Below, in pieces: positions 6,862 to 14,870 of a DNA stretch of 20,195 nucleotides. This stretch comes from Bacteroidales bacterium (GTDB lineage Bacteria; Bacteroidota; Bacteroidia; Bacteroidales; Bacteroidaceae), in the NCBI GenBank assembly GCA_004555425.1, contig SFID01000028.1:1-20195 (forward strand), read 5' to 3'. Each line of letters begins with the position of its first letter. Within the stretch, counting starts at the first letter, position 1. The position numbers and the translations under genes are program-made. The notes below the pieces were generated by a model. It had not been told where the DNA came from and ran no database searches. It saw only the letters and a program-made list of their open reading frames with translations.

Positions 6862-8601
6862 ATGAAAAGCTTAAAGAAATACATCGCATTGCTCTTTGCA
6901 GGAGCATTGACACTCGGAGCACAGGCTCAGAACGAGATTACTATCCATGACAATCGTTTCAACGAGGACGAAACCATCGGCCTGCCCGAAGGTATGTCCT
7001 CCGATATTGACGAATTGCTCCAGCAGTGGTGCGCCAAGCAGTATCTCTACCCCGACACCACCTGCCAGAATCCCAACGTGAATCCTACCTACGACGAAGA
7101 AGTCTATCGCGACCGCCTGGCGCGCATCCCCGCCGTCATGGAGATGAGCCACAACGAGGTGGTGCAGCACTTCATTGACCGATACTCGGGCAACCTGCGC
7201 CGCCGCGTTTCCTATATGCTCGGCGCTGGCAATTTCTACGTGCCCATCTTCGAAGAAGCCCTTGATTATTATGGCCTGCCGCTCGAACTGAAATACCTGC
7301 CCGTCATCGAGTCGGCCCTCGACCCCACGGCCGTCAGCCCCGTAGGCGCAGCAGGCCTCTGGCAGTTCATGCTGACAACTGCCAAGCGCTATAATCTCGA
7401 AATCAACAGCGTGGTTGATGAACGCTGCGACCCCATCAAGTCGTCCTATGCCGCCGCACACTTCCTGAGCGACCTCTACAAAATCTACGGCGACTGGAAC
7501 CTGGTCATCGCCGCCTACAACTGCGGCCCAGGCAACGTCAACAAGGCCATCCGCCGAGCAGGTGGCTTACAGGACTATTGGGCCATCTATCCCTATCTGC
7601 CCAAGGAAACCCGCGGCTACGTGCCCGCGTTCATCGCCGCCAACTATATCATGAACTACTATTGCGAGCACAACATCTGTCCGATGCGCACGAAATTGCC
7701 CGTTGTCACCGACACCGTCATGGTCAATCAGGATTTGCACATTGACCAGATTGTGGCCTACTGCAAGGTAGACCGCGATGCCATCAAAGCGCTCAACCCG
7801 CAGTATCGCACCGACGTGATTCCCGGAAAGAGCGCACCGCGCATCCTTCGCCTGCCCCAAGAATCCGTGCTGCTTTTCGTGGAGAACCAAGACTCCATCT
7901 ACAACTACCGCCGAAGCGAACTCATCACCCGTCGCGGCACTGTCAAAGTGAAGAATACGCCCGAGGAAAATAATAAGAGCAAGAAGACGAACGCTCGCGA
8001 GAAGGAACAACCCGCTAAGCAAGAAACGCCGCGTGAAGTCAAACCCGTCAGAGAGGTGAAGGAAGTGAAGCCCGTCAAGGAGCAGAAAGCCACTCGCGAT
8101 AATAACGAGAATACTTCCAGCCGCAATGAGAAATCAACGAGCCGCAACGAGAAGACTTCCAGTCGCAACGAGAAATCAACGAGCCGCGACGAGAAGACTT
8201 CCAGCCGCAACGAGAAATCAACGAGCCGCAACGAAAAGACTTCCAGACGCAACGAGAAATCAACGAGCCGCGACGAGAAGACTTCCAGACGCAACGAGAA
8301 ATCAACGAGCCGCAACGAAAAGACTTCCAGTCGCAATGAGAAATCAACGAGCCGCAACGAAAAGACTTCCAGTCGCAATGAGAAATCAACGAGCCGCAAC
8401 GAGAGATCTTCCTCTCGCGGTGACAAGAAATCTACGACGACAAAGAAGGAAAAATCAACGCCCAGAAGCGTCACCGTCAAGTCGGGTGACAACCTTAGCG
8501 TCATTGCCCAACGCAATGGCACCACAGTGTCCGCACTCAAGAAAGCCAACGGCCTCAAGGACGACAAACTCAAACCAGGCCAAGTGCTCAAACTGAAATA
8601 A
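6862..8601 (+). CDS. mltD: MltD-type lytic transglycosylase with LysM domain and heptad-repeat linker
   Basis: This 579-residue enzyme should cleave peptidoglycan glycan strands between MurNAc and GlcNAc, forming 1,6-anhydro ends. A signal peptide (1-23, ending GAQAQ) sends it out of the cytoplasm; no lipobox cysteine is visible. The SLT/MltD catalytic domain has E150 in PVIESALDP, followed by SPVGAAGLWQFM and AAYNCGPGNV. After a mixed-charge section comes a repeat linker of 15 heptads alternating NEKSTSR and NEKTSSR variants (415-519). A single LysM peptidoglycan-binding domain (536-579) ends the protein. The linker is much longer and more regular than a usual LysM spacer. A strong terminator follows at 8635-8680. 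Confidence 0.92.
   Translation: MKSLKKYIALLFAGALTLGAQAQNEITIHDNRFNEDETIGLPEGMSSDIDELLQQWCAKQYLYPDTTCQNPNVNPTYDEEVYRDRLARIPAVMEMSHNEVVQHFIDRYSGNLRRRVSYMLGAGNFYVPIFEEALDYYGLPLELKYLPVIESALDPTAVSPVGAAGLWQFMLTTAKRYNLEINSVVDERCDPIKSSYAAAHFLSDLYKIYGDWNLVIAAYNCGPGNVNKAIRRAGGLQDYWAIYPYLPKETRGYVPAFIAANYIMNYYCEHNICPMRTKLPVVTDTVMVNQDLHIDQIVAYCKVDRDAIKALNPQYRTDVIPGKSAPRILRLPQESVLLFVENQDSIYNYRRSELITRRGTVKVKNTPEENNKSKKTNAREKEQPAKQETPREVKPVREVKEVKPVKEQKATRDNNENTSSRNEKSTSRNEKTSSRNEKSTSRDEKTSSRNEKSTSRNEKTSRRNEKSTSRDEKTSRRNEKSTSRNEKTSSRNEKSTSRNEKTSSRNEKSTSRNERSSSRGDKKSTTTKKEKSTPRSVTVKSGDNLSVIAQRNGTTVSALKKANGLKDDKLKPGQVLKLK
8104..8418 (+). repeat. 42-bp coding tandem repeat in mltD
   Basis: About 7.5 copies of a 42-bp unit encode pairs of heptads (NEKSTSR + NEKTSSR variants). 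Copies differ at few positions (AAC/GAC giving N/D, AGT or AGC/AGA giving S/R), so they are close enough in sequence to recombine or slip. The unit is a multiple of three, so copy-number change would keep the frame and the LysM domain. Confidence 0.9.
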
Positions 8602-8634
8602 GGCAGGCTCCCACACGAACTTGTCAGGAACAGA

Positions 8635-8680
8635 GGCGGAGGAGTAAGGACCGCCCTTACTCCTCCGCCAACGTTTTTTT
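8635..8680 (+). terminator. Intrinsic terminator after mltD
   Basis: A 15-bp perfect stem (8635-8649 with 8655-8669, GGCGGAGGAGTAAGG and its complement) with a 5-base loop is followed, after a short AACG spacer, by seven T residues. It should end the transcript carrying mltD and perhaps parA-parB-DUF5683. Confidence 0.88.
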
Positions 8681-8685
8681 CGTTC

Positions 8686-8748
8686 GCTTTGCGCCCGAGT
8701 TTCAACGTTTGCTTTGCGCCCGAGTTCCTGCTGAAGCCTGCGGCTTCC
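8686..8748 (-). repeat. Second locus of the modular repeat family, inverted orientation
   Basis: Two units spaced 25 bases (GCTTTGCGCCCGAGTT at 8686 and 8711) are joined by TTCAACG, and GAAGCCTGCGGCTTCC (8733-8748) lies beside them. The reverse complement gives the same linker (CGTTGAAACT) and the same palindromic module as the array at 3022-3329. Period and linker match, so both loci belong to one family. Confidence 0.7.
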
Positions 8749-8831
8749 TAGTCTTAGGAGAATCCCTTCGGGCATTTTGTTTCAATGCTGCCTGGACTAC
8801 TAGTTCAATAGTCGTATATATTATATGTTAT

Positions 8832-8937
8832 ATAGGAAGGACAACACCTAACTATAGGAGGACAACACCTAACACCTAACTCCTAACGATAGGAAGGACA
8901 ACTCCTAACTCCTAACACCTAACTCCTAACTATCTAA
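8832..8937 (+). repeat. CCTAAC heptamer repeat in the rel 5' leader
   Basis: Three blocks each begin with a form of ATAGGA(A)GGACAAC and then carry one, three and four CCTAAC(A/T) units. The last block ends 4 bases before the rel start codon. It therefore occupies the whole proximal leader, where a change in copy number could alter translation. Confidence 0.8.
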
Positions 8938-8941
8938 TCCT

Positions 8942-11209
8942 ATGCCAGACAATACCCATCCCACTCCGCAACTCACGCCGCAGGAAATACGCGACGAAGA
9001 ACTCATAAACGCTGCCTTTCAAAAACTCATAGATACCTATCTGGCAAGCAACCATCGCCGCAAGGTGGACATTATCACCAAGGCATTCCATTTCGCCAAG
9101 CAGGCGCACAAAGGCGTACGCCGACGCTCGGGCGAGCCATATATCTTGCACCCCATCGCCGTTGCGCAGATTGCTTGCGAAGAAATCGGACTGGGCAGTA
9201 CTAGCATTTGTGCTGCCCTCCTCCACGACGTCGAAGAAGATACCGACTATACCAACGATGACCTGAGCAATCTCTTCGGCCCTAAGGTGGCCAATATCGT
9301 GGAGGGCGTGACGAAAATCTCCGGCGGCATCTTCGGCGACAAGGCTTCGCTCCAGGCCGAAACCTTCAAGAAGTTGCTGCTCACGATGAGCGACGACGTG
9401 CGCGTCATCCTCATCAAAATCTCCGACCGCCTGCACAATATGCGCACGCTCCAGAGTATGTTGCCCAGCAAACAGTACAAGATTGCCGGCGAAACGCTCT
9501 ACATCTTCGCGCCCTTGGCCGACCGCCTTGGTCTCAACAAGATTAAAACCGAACTGGAGAATCTCAGTTTCAAATACGAGCATCCCGAAGAATATGCCGA
9601 GATAGAGAAACAACTGGCGCAGACGCAGCCCGAGCGCGATACTATCTTCGACAAGTTCACGCCGCCCATCCGTCAGGCCCTCGACGAGATAGGCATGAAA
9701 TATACCATCAAGGCGCGCATCAAGAGCCCCTATTCCATTTGGCGCAAGATGCAAAACAAGCACGTTAGTTTTGCAGAAGTCTTCGACATTCTGGCTATCC
9801 GTATCGTTTTCACGCCCAAGAATCGCGCCGAAGAGGTTAACGAGTGCTACCGCATCTACTCCGCGCTCACGCAGATATACACGCCGCACCCCCAGCGCTT
9901 CCGCGATTGGCTCTCCAACCCCAAGGCAAACGGCTATCAGGCCCTCCACAACACCTTCATGAGCAAGCAGGGCAAATGGATTGAGGTGCAGATTCGCTCC
10001 GACCGCATGGACGACATCGCCGAGCAGGGTTTCGCTGCCCATTGGAAGTACAAGGAGGCGGGCGCTGCCTATGATGAGAACGAACTCGACCGCTGGCTCA
10101 ATTCTATCAAGGAAATCCTCGACGACCCCCAGCCCGATACGCTCGACCTCCTCGACACTATCAAACTCAACCTCTTCACCAGCGAAATCATGGTCTTCAC
10201 GCCCAAGGGCGAACTCAAGACGATGCCCGCTGGCTCAACGGCTCTCGACTTTGCCTTCTCCATCCACTCCTTCCTAGGTAGCCACTGCTTCGGCGCAAAG
10301 GTCAACCACAAACTCGTACCCCTGTCCTACAAACTCCGCAGCGGCGACCAGATAGAAATCATCACCTCGCGCACACAACACGTCCAGCCCGAATGGCTCT
10401 CCTTTGCGACAACGGCCAAGGCGAAAGGCAAAATCCAAGCCATACTCCGCCGCGAAAATCGCGAGAAGCAGCAGAAGGGACAGCAGCAGCTCAAGCAGTT
10501 CTTTGCGGACCGCGAGTTGGAATACTCCATTCCCAATATCGACAAGCTCGTGGCCTTCCACGAACTCACCAAGCGCGAAGAACTCTACCAGGCTATCGGC
10601 AGCGGTTCGCTGACGCCTTCCGATGACGACGTGGACCTGCTCCGCGGCAAAAAGCGCGGCAGCGGATGGCGCAAGTATATCCCCTTCATCGGCCGCAAGG
10701 AGGCCAAGGTCAGCCACCAAGTCGACAAGGATTTCGCCAAGAACCTCAACCGCAAGCAAATCCTCACGCTCGACGAGGCCGTCCTCGATAAGTGTATTAT
10801 TGCGCCCTGTTGCCATCCCATCCCCGGCGACGACGTGATGGGCTATATCAATGCCCAGGGCATACTTGAGATACATGCACGCAGTTGCGAGCACGCCACG
10901 AAACTCAAGACGCGCTATGGCAACAACATCATCGCCACGCGCTGGGACACGCACAAGGAGAAACTCTTCGATGCGCTCATAGGTATCAAGGGCGTGGATT
11001 CGCAGGGCGTCCTCTACGCCATTGCCGATGTGCTGAGAGGCATGTCGCAGTTCACCGTCAAGCGCATCACGCTAGAGACGACCGATGGCATCTTCGAGGG
11101 CAAGATTCAAGTGACCGTGCACGACACAGAGGACGTCAAACTCGTCTGCGACGCGCTCAAGAAAATCGAAAACGTGCTCAAGGCTGTCCGCCTGTTCGAC
11201 GCGGAATAG
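8942..11209 (+). CDS. rel: Bifunctional (p)ppGpp synthetase/hydrolase (Rel/SpoT)
   Basis: This long RSH enzyme (755 residues) makes and degrades the alarmone (p)ppGpp in the stringent response. The HD hydrolase domain looks intact: H70, H95-D96 with E99-D100 (LLHDVEEDT), and D162/N166 in SDRLHNMRT. The synthetase domain is also intact: RIKSPYSIW (R259, K261), D282 in FDILAIRI, RFRDWLSNPKANGYQALH (319-336) and E349 in IEVQIRS. A TGS domain (about 416-476), a Cys-rich conserved segment with CIIAPCCHP, and a C-terminal ACT domain (about 676-755) complete the family architecture. It should therefore be bifunctional. Its start lies just beyond a CCTAAC repeat, and a terminator follows. Confidence 0.95.
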   Translation: MPDNTHPTPQLTPQEIRDEELINAAFQKLIDTYLASNHRRKVDIITKAFHFAKQAHKGVRRRSGEPYILHPIAVAQIACEEIGLGSTSICAALLHDVEEDTDYTNDDLSNLFGPKVANIVEGVTKISGGIFGDKASLQAETFKKLLLTMSDDVRVILIKISDRLHNMRTLQSMLPSKQYKIAGETLYIFAPLADRLGLNKIKTELENLSFKYEHPEEYAEIEKQLAQTQPERDTIFDKFTPPIRQALDEIGMKYTIKARIKSPYSIWRKMQNKHVSFAEVFDILAIRIVFTPKNRAEEVNECYRIYSALTQIYTPHPQRFRDWLSNPKANGYQALHNTFMSKQGKWIEVQIRSDRMDDIAEQGFAAHWKYKEAGAAYDENELDRWLNSIKEILDDPQPDTLDLLDTIKLNLFTSEIMVFTPKGELKTMPAGSTALDFAFSIHSFLGSHCFGAKVNHKLVPLSYKLRSGDQIEIITSRTQHVQPEWLSFATTAKAKGKIQAILRRENREKQQKGQQQLKQFFADRELEYSIPNIDKLVAFHELTKREELYQAIGSGSLTPSDDDVDLLRGKKRGSGWRKYIPFIGRKEAKVSHQVDKDFAKNLNRKQILTLDEAVLDKCIIAPCCHPIPGDDVMGYINAQGILEIHARSCEHATKLKTRYGNNIIATRWDTHKEKLFDALIGIKGVDSQGVLYAIADVLRGMSQFTVKRITLETTDGIFEGKIQVTVHDTEDVKLVCDALKKIENVLKAVRLFDAE

Positions 11210-11236
11210 ACAGCCGATGCGCACACCATATTATAT

Positions 11237-11290
11237 ATAGGTAAGCCACAAGGCGCAGCCGTTGCTGAGGGGGCTTACCTATTTTTTATT
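11237..11290 (+). terminator. Intrinsic terminator after rel
   Basis: ATAGGTAAGCC (11237-11247) pairs perfectly with GGCTTACCTAT (11272-11282), followed by six T residues (11283-11288). The loop is 24 bases. It separates rel from the HAD gene and overlaps the only upstream TTG candidate start of that gene (11262). Confidence 0.85.
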
Positions 11291-11321
11291 GCTTTATAAT
11301 CCTCCTATACCTACTATCCCC

Positions 11322-12020
11322 GTGACCTACACCGACCTTTTCATCGATTTCGACGATACCCTCTACGATACGCATGGCAATGCCGACATCGCCCTGCGCG
11401 AACTGTTTGACGAGCAAGGCTTCGAGCGCTATTTCCCCCGCCCGCAGGAGTTCTTTGATACCTATTGGCGCGTGAACCTCCTGCTCTGGGCGCAATATTC
11501 GCGCGGAGAAATCACCCGCGATTACCTCATCGTTGAGCGCTTCCGCCATCCGCTCAGTCTGGGCGAGGGCTTGGAGCCCACGCGCGAGTTCTGCCTACAA
11601 ACGAGCGACCGCTTCCTCGACCTTTGCGCCTCCAAGCCAGGCCTCATTCCCGGCGCGCGCAGTCTGATGGCCTATCTGCGCGAGCGCGGTTACCGTCTCC
11701 ACATGTGCAGCAACGGCTTCCACGAGGTGCAATACCGCAAACTGCGTTCCTGCGGGCTTCAAGATAGTTTCGACACCATCATCCTGAGCGAGGATGCAGG
11801 CTACAACAAGCCCGATGTCCGCTTCTTCGAATACGCCCTCCGCCAGACGGGCGCGCCCCTCGCCACCACGTTGATGATAGGCGACAATCCCGACACCGAC
11901 ATCACAGGCGCGCAACAGGCCGGCCTGCCCACCATCTACTTCAACCGCACGGGCCGCCCCGCCACGGTTCCTTGTACCTACGAGGTGACGAGCCTCGAAG
12001 CCATTCAGAGCCTGCTCTGA
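11322..12020 (+). CDS. YjjG-like HAD hydrolase (probable nucleotidase)
   Basis: This HAD-superfamily phosphatase resembles the YjjG subgroup, which dephosphorylates (often non-canonical) pyrimidine nucleoside monophosphates. With the GTG start it has 232 residues. Motif I is DFDDT (D9 nucleophile, D11), motif II CSNG (S130), motif III K163 in NKPDVRFFEYA, and motif IV MIGDNPDTD (D188, D193). A helical C1 cap lies between motifs I and II. No ATG is near. A TTG at 11262 would add 20 residues but lies inside the rel terminator, so GTG 11322 is preferred. It converges with the glycosyltransferase and shares its terminator. The precise substrate is unproven. Confidence 0.88.
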   Translation: MTYTDLFIDFDDTLYDTHGNADIALRELFDEQGFERYFPRPQEFFDTYWRVNLLLWAQYSRGEITRDYLIVERFRHPLSLGEGLEPTREFCLQTSDRFLDLCASKPGLIPGARSLMAYLRERGYRLHMCSNGFHEVQYRKLRSCGLQDSFDTIILSEDAGYNKPDVRFFEYALRQTGAPLATTLMIGDNPDTDITGAQQAGLPTIYFNRTGRPATVPCTYEVTSLEAIQSLL

Positions 12021-12043
12021 TTTCCCCTCGCCGATCAACACAC

Positions 12044-12089
12044 AAAAATACCGCACGCTGTCAGAAGGATGACGGCGTGCGGTATTTTT
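12044..12089. terminator. Bidirectional terminator between convergent genes
   Basis: AAAAATACCGCACGC (12044-12058) and its exact complement (12075-12089) form a 15-bp stem, extended by two further pairs, with A- and T-runs on the outer sides. It lies between the HAD stop (12020) and the glycosyltransferase stop (12104) and can serve both. Confidence 0.9.
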
Positions 12090-12103
12090 AGTTCCGAGCA
12101 ATT

Positions 12104-12919
12104 CTATTCTTGAGTGGTTCGCTGCGTGATATAGGCAGGGAGTGGCGGAGCGGGGTGCATGCGGCTGATAATAATCTCGCCCAGTTTGTAGATATAGCGC
12201 AGGCTGAGGATGGCATAGCCCGAGCGCACATGGTTGCGGCGCAGTGCCTGGCGATGGTCGCGCATAATGCGCAGGCGGCTCCGCAGGTTGGCATTCGATG
12301 CGCCGCCGTCGCGCATCGTCACGCAGTCCTTGTGGATATACGTGGTGGAGATGTTGCCCACAAAGATGAGGCGCAGCAGCAGTTCAAAGTCCGCCGCCAC
12401 CTTATAGCGTGTGTCGAACAGGCCGTGGCGCTCGTACACTTCTCTGCGGCAATAGAAGGAAGGGTGGGCGGGCATGAATCCCAGGCGCATGGTCCAGCGC
12501 GAGAAACCTCGCGAACTGTAGTAGCGCAGGCAGCGGTTGAGGTTGTCGGCGGCCACATAGTGGATGTCGCCATACACCGCCTCGGCACCCGTCTGCTCCA
12601 GTGCCTGCACAATGCGCTCGAGCACCGTCTCGTCCGTATAGAAATCGTCTGAATTGAGAATACCAATGACATCGCCCGTGGCCATTGACAATCCCTTGTT
12701 CATGGCAAAATAGAGACCATTATCGCGCTCACTGATCCAGCGCATACGTCCCTCGAAGCGGGGCTCGTAGGTGCGGATAATGTCCAGCGTCTGGTCCTTC
12801 GAATCGCCATCGACTACGATATATTCGATGTCCTGGTGCGTTTGGGCCAGCACGCTCTCGAAGGTGTCGGCGAGCGTGGCTGCACTATTATAGGTGGATG
12901 TGATAATGCTGATTTTCAT
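12104..12919 (-). CDS. Family 2 glycosyltransferase
   Basis: The 271-residue protein has a GT-A fold of family GT2: N-terminal ISIITSTYNSAATL, then VVDGDSKDQT (D37), the metal- and nucleotide-sugar-binding DD of NSDDFY (D91-D92), and a later AADFELLLRL segment holding a conserved acid near the acceptor site. There are no membrane segments, so it is probably a cytoplasmic or peripheral enzyme adding a sugar during polysaccharide or lipopolysaccharide synthesis. The acceptor and donor cannot be read from sequence. It resembles WcaA-like enzymes but stands alone here, without a polysaccharide cluster. It lies 77 bases downstream of the recombinase gene on the same strand. Confidence 0.88.
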   Translation of the reverse strand: MKISIITSTYNSAATLADTFESVLAQTHQDIEYIVVDGDSKDQTLDIIRTYEPRFEGRMRWISERDNGLYFAMNKGLSMATGDVIGILNSDDFYTDETVLERIVQALEQTGAEAVYGDIHYVAADNLNRCLRYYSSRGFSRWTMRLGFMPAHPSFYCRREVYERHGLFDTRYKVAADFELLLRLIFVGNISTTYIHKDCVTMRDGGASNANLRSRLRIMRDHRQALRRNHVRSGYAILSLRYIYKLGEIIISRMHPAPPLPAYITQRTTQE

Positions 12920-12996
12920 TGATACAGATGGGAAGGTTTGGCAAGGGGAAGAGCCAAAAGAACGCTCTCTATTAGATTAACGTAGGAGATGTTCGT

Positions 12997-13947
12997 TTAT
13001 TGTGTTTCGCTCGTGTTATGCTGGCTGCGCGGGTGGGCTTTTTCGTATTCCTTTTGCAGTTCGGCGAAGGTCGTATGCGTATAGATTTCGGTGGTGTTGA
13101 GGCTTTCGTGACCGAGGAGTTCCTTGACGGCTTCGAGGTCCGCTCCGTTGTTGAGCATCACAGTGGCAAAGGTGTGGCGAAGCACGTGGGGGGTCCGCTT
13201 GCGCTGCGTGGTGACGAGCGAGAGGTAGTGGCGTACGGTGCTTTGCACCTTGACGGCCGTTATTCGGCGGTAGGCCGCCGCCTTTGGCCGCGAGGGACGG
13301 TAAACCAGCAGCGCGCCACTCCGCACTCCGCAGTCTTCGCCGCCGTCGGCCACGAGTACGGCCCGCTCCGCCAGATAACTGCTGATGGCCTCGCGCACCT
13401 CGGGGCCGAAGGGCAGGATACGCTGCTTGTTGCGCTTGCCCGTCACCTTGAGTTCCCCGCCCTTCAGGTCAACGTCCTCCACGTTGAGGCCCACCAGTTC
13501 GGCGCGGCGCATCCCTGTCCAATAGAGCAGGAGCAGCACGAGGTGGTCGCGCCTGCCCTCAAACGAGTCGGGAAAGGGCGTGTCGTCCAGCAGGCGGTTC
13601 ATCTCCTCCTGCTTCAAGAAGGTGGGCAGGGGTTTGTCGGCCTTGGGGTTGCGCACGAGAGCAGCGGGGTTGCGTTGTGCCAGGTTCATGCGCATCAGGT
13701 AGCGATAGAACGACCGCAACGCGCTCAGTCCCGCGTGGATGGTGTGGGGATGGAGTCCCTGCTCGTGTTGGTGGGCCACCCAGGCGCGCACCACGTCCGT
13801 GTCGATGTCGGTCCACGTCCAGGCGGCATCCTTCCCGAGGAAGAAGGCGCGAAAGGCGCGCAGACACGCCTCGTACTTGCTCACGGTCTGCGGTGAGTAG
13901 CCCTTGTCGGCAGTAAGATAAGTCAGAAAACTCTCAATCCTTTCCAC
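12997..13947 (-). CDS. xerC: Xer-type tyrosine recombinase
   Basis: The 316-residue protein is a Xer-family site-specific recombinase that probably resolves chromosome dimers at dif. The N-terminal SAM-like core-binding domain (FLTYLTADKGYSPQTVSKYE, residues 7-26) looks more XerC- than XerD-like. The catalytic set is complete: R147 (TGMRRAEL), K171, H254 and R257 (HVLRH), H280 (LLGHES) and Y289 (TEIYTH). A short insertion rich in R, K, P and A (about 206-229) lies between the hairpin lysine and the C-terminal motifs. XerC versus XerD, or a mobile-element integrase, cannot be settled without comparison, but no other integrative genes are nearby. A -7 box lies at 13969-13976. Confidence 0.88.
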   Translation of the reverse strand: MERIESFLTYLTADKGYSPQTVSKYEACLRAFRAFFLGKDAAWTWTDIDTDVVRAWVAHQHEQGLHPHTIHAGLSALRSFYRYLMRMNLAQRNPAALVRNPKADKPLPTFLKQEEMNRLLDDTPFPDSFEGRRDHLVLLLLYWTGMRRAELVGLNVEDVDLKGGELKVTGKRNKQRILPFGPEVREAISSYLAERAVLVADGGEDCGVRSGALLVYRPSRPKAAAYRRITAVKVQSTVRHYLSLVTTQRKRTPHVLRHTFATVMLNNGADLEAVKELLGHESLNTTEIYTHTTFAELQKEYEKAHPRSQHNTSETQ

Positions 13948-13968
13948 AAAGCGGGTTAGTTAGCGTGA

Positions 13969-13976
13969 CAAAAGTA
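13969..13976 (-). promoter_or_regulatory. -7 box upstream of xerC
   Basis: On the minus strand the sequence is TACTTTTG, a full match to TAnnTTTG, 21 bases upstream of the ATG. No clear TTTG -33 box is found at the right distance. Confidence 0.5.
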
Positions 13977-14122
13977 CAAAAAAATATCCTTCCTCCCTCA
14001 GAATCCCAGCCAAAAAAAGGAAGGAAGAAGGCCCGCACTGAGGTCTTCTTCCCTCCTGTTTGTTCAAAAAAGTCGGTACCGACAGTCAGTCTGCCGGTCA
14101 AGATACAAGAGGGCATGCGCCT

Positions 14123-14391
14123 CGTAGGCCGACAGTTCCTTTCATGCAAGGCGCGCAGGGAGGCGTTGCCCGATGCGAGGCGAATGTACTGCGCCCGAAT
14201 GCAATCCAATGTTGGCGATTCCCGTTTTTGTCTCCGAGAAAGTCAGCGACCCGCGGGCGCAGGTCGCGCGACCCGCGGGCGCAGGTCGTGTGACCCGCGG
14301 GCGCAGGTCGCGTGACCCGCGGGCGCGGGTCGCTGACTTTCTCGGAGATAGAAACGGAAACTTGCCGATTCTGTCTGACCAGCGGCCTACG
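14123..14391. repeat. Large nested inverted repeat with GC-rich 22-bp tandem core
   Basis: Outer arms CGTAGGCCG (14123) and CGGCCTACG (14383-14391), middle arms (about 14213-14230 and 14350-14367, imperfect) and inner 22-bp perfect arms (14231-14252 and 14327-14348) are nested. The core is four 22-bp units starting at 14248, 14270, 14292 and 14314, each containing the self-complementary CCCGCGGG. Both strands read similarly because of the symmetry, which creates spurious Arg/Pro-rich reading frames. Confidence 0.85.
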
Positions 14392-14517
14392 CAACCTCAG
14401 TTTTTCAGATATGCCAGCGGAATCACCTTGACGCCGTCTGGGCGGGTATAGGCTAGAATGGGTATCGAAACTAGATGTATAGGCACAAACGCCGTGAGCG
14501 CACCTTTTTATAAGGAT

Positions 14518-14525
14518 GAAACCAA
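14518..14525 (+). repeat. Left 8-bp target-site duplication
   Basis: GAAACCAA lies directly outside the left end of the MITE-like element and is repeated in the same orientation at 14871-14878. Confidence 0.75.
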
Positions 14526-14870
14526 GTAACTACTCAGGTTGCTCCAGATAGTGAGTCAACGTGTGGCACTGCGGTGTGCGTTGTTTCTTTAAACACGAAT
14601 CTTACGAATCTTACTAATCGCGCGGGGTAAAACCTCCAAGTGGGAGGTAATTCGATTCGTGTTTCTTTAAACACGAATCTTTCTAATCTTACTAATCGCG
14701 CGGGGTAGAACCTCCAAGTAGGCGTGTTAAAGAAACACGAGTCGAATTGTTTCCTAGTTGGAGGTTAACCCCGCGCAATTAGAAAGATTCGTAAGATTCG
14801 TGTTAAAATAAATACCTCAAACCGAAGGTCCACACGTTGCCTCGCAATCTAGAACAACCTGAGTAGTTAC
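14526..14870. mobile_element. MITE-like non-autonomous element with IS66-type ends
   Basis: The 345-bp element begins GTAACTACTCAGGTTG and ends with its exact reverse complement. Similarity of the two arms continues imperfectly for about 115 bases (14526-14640 against 14757-14870), including a CGCGGGGT...CCTCCAA block. A second forward copy of the inner part of the arm lies at 14662-14722. No transposase frame is present. It is flanked by the 8-bp direct repeat GAAACCAA. Ends starting GTAA with 8-bp duplications are the known signature of the IS66 family, so I infer it was moved by an IS66-family transposase encoded elsewhere. Confidence 0.82.

Larger units (their letters stand above)
8602..8941. 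other. Gene-free region between mltD and rel
   Basis: This 340-base gap contains the mltD terminator (8635-8680), two 25-base-spaced copies of GCTTTGCGCCCGAGTT (8686 and 8711) with GTTTCAACG between them, the palindrome GAAGCCTGCGGCTTCC (8733-8748), and a CCTAAC-rich tandem repeat (8832-8937) reaching the rel start codon. No gene is visible. Confidence 0.75.

Noticed and set aside
12104..12919. Part of a polysaccharide locus
   Set aside because: No other glycosyltransferase, flippase or polymerase gene is present on either side within the window.
12997..13947. Integrase of a genomic island
   Set aside because: It has a normal Xer-type domain layout, and no tRNA-end attachment duplication, relaxase, phage or cargo genes are near it.
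14098..14451. Arg/Pro-rich open frames on both strands
   Set aside because: They arise from the symmetric GC-rich palindromic repeat, both strands give near-identical peptides, and there is no recognisable domain.
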